DNA from: Candidatus Bathyarchaeota archaeon | Lineage (GTDB): Archaea; Thermoproteota; Bathyarchaeia; Bathyarchaeales; B26-1 | Direction: 5' to 3' | DNA: 12,308 nt | Assembly (NCBI GenBank): GCA_003662645.1 | Contig: QMYL01000007.1 | Location: forward strand, 1-12,308 | In this document: positions 5,316 through 11,497 of the stretch, one piece after another | Layout: each line of letters starts with the position of its first letter | How positions within the stretch are numbered: the first letter of the stretch is position 1 | Notes under the pieces: model-generated | What the model saw: the letters and a program-made list of their open reading frames with translations, nothing else | Database searches by the model: none | Told to the model about the DNA's origin: nothing | Program-made: the position numbers and the translations under genes

Positions 5316-7448
5316 CTATAAGGATATTTCTAAAACTTGAATGCTTCTGCCTTCCATTTTTATAGTCCCTATTATTTGCGGCGAATCGTAGACGGCTAGA
5401 CGTTTCTTCGGTGGTTTGTATAACCTAGAGAGTATGATCCTTTTTTGGCCTGGGAGACCGTAGTTGCGGGTGTCTATTTTGTAGGTTATTTCATGCGGAG
5501 CGGTGTCAATATTTGTGAACACTAAGCCTAGAGTATTATCCGGAGCTTTCCAACACGAGCATAAGACCGCCGATGTTTCAACCTCACCGATTTTAAGAAT
5601 CGGATTATCTCCTTTCAGCACAGGCGGTCTAAGCATCTCACCGAATAAGACAAACTTCTTAGCCGTCTTAAACGCAGATGCGGCTTCTTTCAGATATCTG
5701 GCTTCAGGGCTCTGTAGGTTTATAGCATCAGGGTCAAACCAACCTAGTTGCGTACCCCAGAGCAGCTGCTGGGTGATCGTCAGAATGACCGCCTCTTCAT
5801 CGCTACTCGGGAAGCTTCTACCGAAGGTTATGCACCAGCCTGAATAGACCATCTGAAACATCGGGATCATATCGGGCATTAACGGGCTCCAGGTTAGTAG
5901 CCCGACGAGATCTATGTAAGGCTCCGCATTATCCTCCGATGTTAGGAAGGCGTGATATTTTCTCTTACGTATCCGCCTATACGCTTTCTCGATCAACCTC
6001 CTGTAGCCATCAACCCAATGGTGGCCACCGCCTATCGGATGACCGTGTACCGGGTCAAAGCATAGGACTGGATACCAAGACGATATTTGATCTAGGTATA
6101 CTCCGTCAACATCATACTCGCCTACAAGTCTATCGCAGATTGCGGCGATCTTCTCCTGCCAGAACTCCGTATATGGGCACATAACGGCGAACCTAGCACG
6201 CCAGTGTTCCATATATTTAGTGAGGTCTATCCGCTCCCTCCACCATCCAGCGCTTACATAGTAGTCTCTAAGCCCATCTATTAGTTTGAACGGAGCTTTA
6301 GCGCACCAAACTTCAGCCCTCTCTTGCCACCAGCTTTCGGTATCTATATCCCAGAGCCTAGCGTTTATGTAGGGCATAATATAGATCCCCGCCTTATGAA
6401 GTTCCTCCACTCCAGGCTTAAACTCTGGCTTCGGTGGAAAGTACTCAGGATAACCAGTATCATAGGGCTTATTCTCCCACCAATACCAGTGGTATCCTAC
6501 AGGGACATTCAAGTACTTCGCAAGTTCAACTATCTTTAGAATGTTAACTGGTGTCTGCTCCCTTTCTCTAGAATCTCCAAGAGGAGACACAGCTCTAGAG
6601 AACCAGACGGTTATATCCCTTAACCATTTAGACAGGTCCCTCCTCTTCCATATCGGCCCTTTTCTGCACCAATACTGTTTAAGCGCCCACCGTCTGTAAA
6701 ACTTTGAGCCAGTAATCCAGTCGCCGTTTAGTATAGTGATTACAGCGTCGTAGGGCATAGTATACCCGGTTCCAGGTAAACCCATACCCTCGGGGTAGTT
6801 GGTTAAATAGTATATAAGCTCGCCCTCTCCATCCTTTTCGTATGTAAAGGACTTATACGACGCTGAGGGATCATGTGCTGCTAGGTAAAGACATTCATCC
6901 TTCTTTAGAAAGAGACTGTACTGCATAGTGGATGTGTAGCTTGGATAAACCATTTTTAACGGTGTGTTTGAAAGAGGATCTCTGCAGAGACGCCCAACCT
7001 TCCATGGATACGCGATAGCGTCACCTGGCTCGACGATTAACCCGCTTAAGATGGGAAATTGAACGTCCCAAACACCCCAGTCGCTACTTCTATTCTCCAC
7101 ATCTATTCTCCAACACGTCAGCTTATCGTCAACATTTACGGAAACTCTTACATCTAAGGCATTAGGTTCTCCATCGATAGGTATACGGCGCCAAGAGAAG
7201 TGAAGGCTTACTAAATTACCTTGAGAGTCCTGTTCAACCCCATAGCTCTTATCCGAGCTGACGTTATTATCTATAGTCGCGAATTCCTGACGCCTGTTCT
7301 TAACGCAAATACGCCAAAGACGTGGTGTCTTTCCAGAGAGGAAATCTACGCCAGACCTGACGCTTATGAGACCTCTAACCCCGAAGTTACGTGCACAGTC
7401 GAAGTCAAGCCTTACATGGTCGTTTCTTATTGAAATAACCTTATTCAT
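5316..7448 (-). CDS. DUF6259-type glycoside hydrolase-like protein
   Basis: Predicted 710-residue protein with no signal peptide, so probably acting in the cytoplasm on imported sugars. Residues 1-260 form a beta-rich N-terminal domain of the type seen before glycosidase barrels. About 275-600 is a TIM barrel: VPVGYHWYWWENKPYDTGYP (315-334) and HKAGIYIMPYINARLWD (351-367) are strands 2-3, DVDGVYLDQISSW (446-458) carries the likely catalytic or nucleophile Asp D453, and FLTSEDNAEPYIDL (501-514) could supply the acid/base. The remainder, to 710, is a beta-sandwich ending in a strand (RSIQVLEISL). The arrangement fits the DUF6259 group of the glycoside hydrolase superfamily; activity and substrate are unproven, and the catalytic residues are my inference. 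ATG start, with a TATA box only about 26 bp upstream, so the mRNA is probably leaderless. No neighbour on the same strand. Confidence 0.75.
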   Translation of the reverse strand: MNKVISIRNDHVRLDFDCARNFGVRGLISVRSGVDFLSGKTPRLWRICVKNRRQEFATIDNNVSSDKSYGVEQDSQGNLVSLHFSWRRIPIDGEPNALDVRVSVNVDDKLTCWRIDVENRSSDWGVWDVQFPILSGLIVEPGDAIAYPWKVGRLCRDPLSNTPLKMVYPSYTSTMQYSLFLKKDECLYLAAHDPSASYKSFTYEKDGEGELIYYLTNYPEGMGLPGTGYTMPYDAVITILNGDWITGSKFYRRWALKQYWCRKGPIWKRRDLSKWLRDITVWFSRAVSPLGDSREREQTPVNILKIVELAKYLNVPVGYHWYWWENKPYDTGYPEYFPPKPEFKPGVEELHKAGIYIMPYINARLWDIDTESWWQERAEVWCAKAPFKLIDGLRDYYVSAGWWRERIDLTKYMEHWRARFAVMCPYTEFWQEKIAAICDRLVGEYDVDGVYLDQISSWYPVLCFDPVHGHPIGGGHHWVDGYRRLIEKAYRRIRKRKYHAFLTSEDNAEPYIDLVGLLTWSPLMPDMIPMFQMVYSGWCITFGRSFPSSDEEAVILTITQQLLWGTQLGWFDPDAINLQSPEARYLKEAASAFKTAKKFVLFGEMLRPPVLKGDNPILKIGEVETSAVLCSCWKAPDNTLGLVFTNIDTAPHEITYKIDTRNYGLPGQKRIILSRLYKPPKKRLAVYDSPQIIGTIKMEGRSIQVLEISL

Positions 7449-7468
7449 CCTGAGCTAGAGTCTTCCAA

Positions 7469-7480
7469 TATAATATTTAA
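7469..7480 (-). promoter_or_regulatory. TATA box giving a leaderless hydrolase mRNA
   Basis: On the minus strand the sequence is TTAAATATTATA, centred about 26 bp before the hydrolase ATG. That spacing puts the transcription start at or within a few bases of the start codon, and no Shine-Dalgarno-like run intervenes apart from AGG touching the ATG. Confidence 0.55.
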
Positions 7481-7483
7481 CCT

Positions 7484-7564
7484 ATGAGAATTATTTTGTG
7501 TGTGTGGGGTAAGTACAAGAAGACGTTAGCCGAAGTCATGGAAGATTACATGAAATCCCGTTAG
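7484..7564 (+). CDS. Tiny unassigned ORF
   Basis: A 26-codon frame begins MRIILCVWGKYKKTLAEV and ends KSR. It is divergent from the hydrolase and starts 4 bp from the hydrolase TATA box. No ribosome site precedes it and no family is recognised. It may be the relic of a longer gene or chance. Confidence 0.15.
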   Translation: MRIILCVWGKYKKTLAEVMEDYMKSR

Positions 7565-7634
7565 TACATTCACGTACATGCATAATGTTTTAAAAAATTG
7601 GGGGTTTAGAATGGGAAGAACCACCTGTATATGC

Positions 7635-8097
7635 CTATGATCCCCCTATGAAAGTTATCAATATGAATCCTATAGTGAAGCCTGATGCTATTGGTACTCC
7701 ATATCCTTCATAGGCTTTGCTTCCACCGATTTTAAGTGTCGCGTACTTTAAGATCCAAGCCACTTCGAACCGGTGAGCTGTGTGATGCCCGCTAGAAGAA
7801 CGTGGTATATGTAGAATGATGTTGAGAGCGCTATGCTACATAAGACTATTCCGAGGCCCGTAGAAAGCCTTCATAGGTCCCATTAAGAAAACCCAAGACT
7901 GTGCCACGGCGCTTAATAGGATTGTAGCGAGGATTATCGGAATCCAGGGGATTTTTCAGCCCTATGCTCACCACCCATTTTTCCTTCAAGTGAATTTTTA
8001 CGTTATACAGTTTATATGGTTTCCTGTTCAGCCTATTCGTGTATGGGAGATAGCTTATCCAGAAATACAGCAGTTGGGAAACATACACTAGCCTCAA
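7635..8097 (-). pseudogene. Decayed multi-pass membrane protein, C-terminus like DUF6784/DUF6785 proteins
   Basis: The minus strand encodes successive membrane-like segments in different frames. An upstream frame gives RLVYVSQLLYFWISYLPY (starting near 8097), the next gives IPWIPIILATILLSAVAQSW and VFLMGPMKAFYG, another gives LGIVLCSIALSTSFYIYH. The final frame reads HRFEVAWILKYATLKIGG and SKAYEGYGVPIASGF, with a last hydrophobic run before the TAG at 7635-7637. The final segment (aromatic-W-x-x-K...GG-x-K-x-Y...P...G...G) matches what I remember of the C-terminal part of DUF6784/DUF6785 membrane proteins. At least two frameshifts and internal stops break it, so it is not expected to make a working protein. 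The N-terminal half is missing. The family label is from memory and moderate at best; the membrane-protein nature is clearer. Confidence 0.5.
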
Positions 8098-8179
8098 CGA
8101 AAGAGATCTCTATCCACGCTTTGGAGGATGGAGAGGCTACTGAGGCTAAGACCGTTCCGTGCAATATCCAATAATTATC

Positions 8180-8187
8180 TTTAAATA
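8180..8187 (+). promoter_or_regulatory. TATA box of the feo operon
   Basis: TTTAAATA is centred about 33 bp upstream of the first feoA ATG, putting the transcription start near 8210 and leaving a leader of only a few bases. No Shine-Dalgarno sequence precedes the ATG, consistent with leaderless or near-leaderless translation of the first gene. Confidence 0.6.
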
Positions 8188-8201
8188 TTAGGTTTACCTA
8201 A
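8188..8201. promoter_or_regulatory. Candidate DtxR/IdeR/MntR-family metal repressor operator
   Basis: TTAGGT-TT-ACCTAA is an exact inverted repeat directly abutting the TATA box and lying before the expected transcription start. The half site TTAGG matches the well known DtxR/IdeR operator core (TTAGGTTAG...CTAACCTAA) and similar archaeal metal-repressor boxes. Binding here would block polymerase recruitment, so Fe(II)-loaded repressor would shut down ferrous iron uptake. The regulator gene itself is not in the window. Confidence 0.65.
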
Positions 8202-8216
8202 AATTTCCACCTGGTT

Positions 8217-8465
8217 ATGGATAGCCGCGGGGGGAAAGTTCAGAGGAGACTCAGCGACCTCAAGCCAGGAGAAGGGGGTAAGATCGTAAGGATTACTGGT
8301 CCGCCATCTTTGAGGAGGCGGTTGCTCGATATGGGTTTAGTTAAGGGTGCTTACATAGAGGTTGTTAGGAAGGCTCCTCTAGGCGACCCCATGGAGTTTC
8401 TGGTTAAAGGCTACAACCTAAGCTTGAGAAAGGAGGAGTGTGATAACGTATATGTTTCAACCTAG
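8217..8465 (+). CDS. feoA: FeoA family protein, first copy
   Basis: Predicted 82-residue cytoplasmic SH3-like protein that works with FeoB in ferrous iron uptake. The whole chain is one FeoA domain: RLSDLKPGEGGKIVRITG (11-28), then LRRRLLDMGLVKGAYIEVVR (32-51), then APLGDPMEFLVKGYNLSLRK (53-72), which is the classical FeoA pattern including the RLLDMG and PLGDP motifs. ATG start just after the TATA box and operator, with no Shine-Dalgarno. Its 3' end overlaps the second feoA by 26 nt, implying coupled translation. Length is normal for FeoA (75-90). Confidence 0.93.
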   Translation: MDSRGGKVQRRLSDLKPGEGGKIVRITGPPSLRRRLLDMGLVKGAYIEVVRKAPLGDPMEFLVKGYNLSLRKEECDNVYVST

Positions 8466-8730
8466 GGGTGGGCGTTTCAGGGTTTTTAGGTTTGGAGAAG
8501 CCATACCCCTAGCTATGCTGCCTGAAGGTTGTAGAGCCACCGTAGCTGCTCTCATGGGGGGTAGAGGTCTTGTTAGAAGACTCTCTGAGATGGGCTTCAC
8601 CCCAGGTGTCGAGGTGGTTCTTTTGAAATCAGGGTCGCCTGGACCTGTTTTAGTGGGTGTAAGGGGTTCTAGGGTGGCGTTGGGAAGAGGTGTAGCTATG
8701 AGGGTTCTAGTCTATCCGAGAGGAGGGTGA
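8440..8730 (+). CDS. feoA: FeoA family protein, second copy
   Basis: Predicted 96-residue FeoA-like protein with a short extra N-terminus. LPEGCRATVAALMGG (27-41) and LVRRLSEMGFTPGVEVVLLK (44-63) align with the FeoA fold, followed by VLVGVRGSRVALGRGVAMRV (70-89). It lacks the PLGDP element of the first copy, having a shorter SGSPGP loop, so the two are diverged paralogues rather than a recent duplication. The start is GTG at 8440, within the end of the first feoA and behind AGGAGG (8431-8436); an ATG at 8452 is an alternative. The stop TGA shares a base with the ATG of feoB. A partner or regulator role for FeoB is inferred from the operon. Confidence 0.87.
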   Translation: MITYMFQPRGGRFRVFRFGEAIPLAMLPEGCRATVAALMGGRGLVRRLSEMGFTPGVEVVLLKSGSPGPVLVGVRGSRVALGRGVAMRVLVYPRGG

Positions 8731-9440
8731 TGGTTTTGGCTATTAGAGTAGCTTTAATCGGTAACCCAAACGTTGGCAAGTCCCTTATATTCAACAACCT
8801 TACAGGTGGGAAAGCCCACGTAGGAAACTGGCCTGGTAAGACTGTTGAGAGGAAGGAGGGTAGATGCGTTTATGAGGGTGTTGAGATGGAGATTATAGAC
8901 CTTCCCGGTGTCTATAGTTTAACGGCTAACTCGATAGATGAGCTTATAGCTAGAGATTATATCGTCGAGGAGAAGCCTGACGTCGTCGTCGACATAGTAG
9001 ACGCCTCAAACCTTGAGAGAAACCTCTATCTTACGCTTCAGCTGATAGAGCTTGAAGCAAACCTGGTTGTAGCGTTAAATAAGATGGATATAGCCAGAGA
9101 CATGGGGTATGAAATAGACGTTAAGGCTCTTTCCGAGATCCTGGGTTTACCTGTTGTCCCAACGGTAGCTACTACCAAGCAGGGTATGGATGAGCTTAAA
9201 AAAGCCATTATTAAAGCCGCTCAGCAGAGGGGGAGAAGAAGGATTAGACGCATAAGCTATGGGAAAGATTTGGAGGCTATTATTTCAACGATAGAGGGGA
9301 TTTTAAAAAAGGATAGGGTTCTCTCATCAAGGTATCCGACAAGGTGGCTTGCGATAAAAGTTCTTGAGGGCGATGAGGAGGTTCTCAGAAGAATAGATAG
9401 AAGCCCTGTAAAGGCTGAGCTTATGGAGGTGTTGGGTTGA
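8730..9440 (+). CDS. feoB: FeoB N-terminal GTPase subunit (split FeoB)
   Basis: Predicted 236-residue cytoplasmic G protein equal to the N-terminal part of FeoB. Counting from the ATG at 8730, G1 GNPNVGKS is at 11-18, the FeoB switch I motif GNWPGKTVERKEG at 32-44, G3 DLPGVYSL at 57-64, G4 NKMD at 117-120 and the G5 loop near VATTKQG (146-152). Residues after about 165 form the helical GDI-like domain that links to the membrane core in ordinary FeoB. The stop TGA comes exactly where membrane FeoB sequence resumes in another frame. GTG at 8727 or TTG at 8736 are alternative starts behind AGGAGGG (8721-8727). It should gate Fe(II) transport with the next gene product. Confidence 0.93.
   Translation: MVLAIRVALIGNPNVGKSLIFNNLTGGKAHVGNWPGKTVERKEGRCVYEGVEMEIIDLPGVYSLTANSIDELIARDYIVEEKPDVVVDIVDASNLERNLYLTLQLIELEANLVVALNKMDIARDMGYEIDVKALSEILGLPVVPTVATTKQGMDELKKAIIKAAQQRGRRRIRRISYGKDLEAIISTIEGILKKDRVLSSRYPTRWLAIKVLEGDEEVLRRIDRSPVKAELMEVLG
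9425..9431 (+). promoter_or_regulatory. Internal ribosome binding site for the FeoB membrane subunit
   Basis: GGAGGTG ends 5 nt before the TTG at 9437, inside the end of the GTPase gene. A good ribosome site at exactly this point argues that the FeoB split is real and not a sequencing error. Confidence 0.6.
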
Positions 9441-10747
9441 GTAGGATTAGAGAGGTTTTAGGCGAGGACCCGGAGATAGTTCTCGCCGAGAGGCGATATG
9501 ACTGGATATCTAAAGTCCTACCTAAAGTTATGAGAGGCGCTAGACCCATAACTCTCTCAGACCTCCTCGATAAAGCTCTACTCGATAAGTATCTAGGTAT
9601 ACCCATATTTCTAGCCTTATGGTGGGCATTATTCAGGTTTACGTTCGACGTTTCAGCACCATTCTCAGACCTTATAGACATGTTTTTCAGCCGGCTGGGT
9701 GAGGCCGTTGAACCAGCTTTGGGAGGGGGAGTTTTATCCTCCCTCATAGCTGATGGGTTGCTGGGAGGTTTAGGCAGCGTTTTAGTTTTCATCCCCCCGA
9801 TATTCTTCCTCTTCTTCGGTCTATCCATCCTAGAGGATAGTGGATACTTAGCTAGGGCTGCTTTCGTCGTGGATAAAATTCTATATAAGCTTGGGCTTCA
9901 CGGCAGGTCTTTCATCCCCATGCTTCTAGGCTTCGGATGCAACATACCTGGAGTTATGGCTTGTAGAACCATAGATAGAGAGGAGGATAGGTTGCTAACC
10001 ATAATAGTTAACCCTCTAATGTCCTGTAGCGCAAGGCTTCCAGTATACGTCCTCATAAGCAGCGCTGTTTTAGGAGGCTACGCGGTTGCCGGGATATACT
10101 CCATGTATATTATGGGTATCGGTTTAGCTATAGCCATGGCCCTCCTTTTCAGAAGAGTTATCCCGTATTTTAGAGGTAGAAGGTCGGCGTTCATAATGGA
10201 GCTTCCCCTCTATACGGTTCCAACGCTGAGAAGCACTATTCTTCACATGTGGGAGAGAGGGTTTCTCTTCCTGAAGAAAGCCGGGACTGTTATATTCATA
10301 GGTGTGCTGGTTGTTTGGGCTTTATCCAGCTTCCCATGGGGTGCGGGTCTGGAGGAGAGCTATATAGGTGTGCTCGGACGTGCGTTGGAGCCCCTATTTA
10401 GACCCCTAGGGTTTGACTGGAGAGGCGCTGTTGCACTTTTCTTCGGGTTTATAGCTAAGGAGATCGTCGTCGGCACGTTCGGCGTTATTTTCGGAGCTGG
10501 AGGAGAGGCTAGTGAGGAGGAGATCGCAGACGTTATAAGGTCTGAGAATATATTCACCCCTCTAACAGGGTACGCCTTTATGGCTTTCACCCTCATCTAC
10601 ATACCCTGCGTAGCTACAGTCGGAGTCATCTACAGGGAGACAAACTCTTGGAAGTGGACCCTTTTCACAGTGCTCTACGAGCTTCTGCTAGCCTATTTCA
10701 CAGCATTTTTAATCGTTTCGGTTGGTCACCTTCTAGGCTTCAGCTAG
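9437..10747 (+). CDS. feoB: FeoB C-terminal membrane transporter subunit (split FeoB)
   Basis: Predicted 436-residue integral membrane protein forming the Fe(II) permeation core. It starts with a cytoplasmic piece that matches the FeoB linker (EIVLAERRYDWISKVL, 13-28). Hydrophobic helices lie at about 52-72, 110-132, 183-212, 218-238, 281-298, 331-351 and 378-433. The Gate motifs are present: GFGCNIPG (165-172, C168), NPLMSCSARLPVY (192-204, C197) and IPCVATVGV (389-397, C391), with KEIVVGTFG at 341-349. TTG start at 9437 overlaps the upstream TGA (TTGA) and has GGAGGTG 5 nt before it. Together with the GTPase the sum is about 672 residues, the size of an ordinary one-piece FeoB. Confidence 0.93.
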   Translation: MSRIREVLGEDPEIVLAERRYDWISKVLPKVMRGARPITLSDLLDKALLDKYLGIPIFLALWWALFRFTFDVSAPFSDLIDMFFSRLGEAVEPALGGGVLSSLIADGLLGGLGSVLVFIPPIFFLFFGLSILEDSGYLARAAFVVDKILYKLGLHGRSFIPMLLGFGCNIPGVMACRTIDREEDRLLTIIVNPLMSCSARLPVYVLISSAVLGGYAVAGIYSMYIMGIGLAIAMALLFRRVIPYFRGRRSAFIMELPLYTVPTLRSTILHMWERGFLFLKKAGTVIFIGVLVVWALSSFPWGAGLEESYIGVLGRALEPLFRPLGFDWRGAVALFFGFIAKEIVVGTFGVIFGAGGEASEEEIADVIRSENIFTPLTGYAFMAFTLIYIPCVATVGVIYRETNSWKWTLFTVLYELLLAYFTAFLIVSVGHLLGFS

Positions 10748-10754
10748 GGAGGTG
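10748..10754 (+). promoter_or_regulatory. Ribosome binding site deciding the start of the last feo gene
   Basis: GGAGGTG, directly after the feoB stop, ends 7 nt before the TTG at 10762. This favours the TTG over ATG 10783 and over any start inside feoB. Confidence 0.55.
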
Positions 10755-10761
10755 TTTTGTT

Positions 10762-11205
10762 TTGAAAGATAGAAGAAACTACATGAGGGGTTTGGGCTTG
10801 TACGCTTTAGTGCTTGGTGTAATCTACGTTTCCCTAGGTTTGATGGAGTTTATCTTAGGCTTCTTCGATATGTTTCTCGGAGGAGCTCCTCTCTCATGCC
10901 TATGGATCCCAGTCGACCTTTTCGGAGGCTTCTCCGCGTTTGTAATAGGCTTAACGTATCTTGCAGCGGTGAGGCTTCTTAAGGGCGAATATGAATCCAT
11001 ATCCTATGTTCTAGTGGCGACTATGCTTTCAACGGTTTTCGGGGTTTTATACGTGCTTATATTCCTTGCAAACGGCTTAAGCGCATACCTCTCTGGTGAG
11101 GAGTGGAGTTGGATCGTAGACCTAGCTAGACCTGAGATATGGCTTTTCATATCTTCTACACCTTTAGCATATTCTACATGGAGCACCGCTAGAAAACCTG
11201 GTTAG
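10762..11205 (+). CDS. Small four-helix membrane protein at the end of the feo operon
   Basis: Predicted 147-residue integral membrane protein of no family I recognise. After a basic N-terminus (MKDRRNYMRG), hydrophobic helices lie at about 11-36, 52-71, 80-105 and 124-139, with a short basic tail (STARKPG). A single Cys (C46) and an acidic loop GEEWSWIVD (112-120) are the only notable polar features. It starts at TTG 10762 with GGAGGTG upstream, only 14 nt after the feoB stop, so it is co-transcribed. Position suggests a structural or assembly partner of the split FeoB or an accessory in metal uptake. It is not a FeoC winged-helix protein and has no transporter motif. A general membrane protein with no link to iron is possible. 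Confidence 0.72.
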   Translation: MKDRRNYMRGLGLYALVLGVIYVSLGLMEFILGFFDMFLGGAPLSCLWIPVDLFGGFSAFVIGLTYLAAVRLLKGEYESISYVLVATMLSTVFGVLYVLIFLANGLSAYLSGEEWSWIVDLARPEIWLFISSTPLAYSTWSTARKPG

Positions 11206-11218
11206 ATGCTCCTTTCAA

Positions 11219-11250
11219 ACAATTTTTATGTTAATGCCGATAATTTTTAA
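11219..11250 (+). terminator. T-tract terminator of the feo operon
   Basis: Two T5 runs (11223-11227 and 11244-11248) in an A/T-rich stretch follow the last feo gene within 20-45 bases. Archaeal RNA polymerase ends transcripts at such runs without a strong hairpin. No competing promoter is evident immediately after. Confidence 0.5.
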
Positions 11251-11497
11251 AATATTATGTTTCCCTAAGATCGAGCTGGTAAGTTGAGAACAGCGGCAAA
11301 GCTAACCCAGAAATGCCCTCTAGGAAGCTGGCTTAGAGATGAGGTGAAGGTTATAGTAGGCAGGTGCTGTTGACAGAGGAGTTCCTCAGGCAGATAGGTG
11401 TAGCATAAATAAACTTTTACCTTTCTTATCTATTGTTATCGACAGTAGACATCTAACCGTATAATTGCCGGTTAACTTTTGCAGATAGCTCCAAAAC
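11251..11497. other. Spacer with possible decayed coding sequence
   Basis: A plus-strand frame reads AKLTQKCPLGSWLRDEVKV and ends in TGA. One frame away it continues LTEEFLRQIGVA to a TAA near 11405-11410. The two could be the end of one frameshifted short gene, but no family is recognised and it may be chance. No tRNA, repeat or clear promoter was found. Confidence 0.2.

Noticed and set aside
7755..7775. TTCGAA motif resembling a tRNA T-loop
   Set aside because: The flanking bases do not pair as a T stem, and no anticodon or acceptor stem is present. The bases belong to the decayed membrane-protein frame.
9425..9445. Programmed ribosomal frameshift joining the two FeoB halves
   Set aside because: No slippery heptamer is present at the junction, and the GGAGGTG plus TTG start explains separate translation better. 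It cannot be fully excluded.
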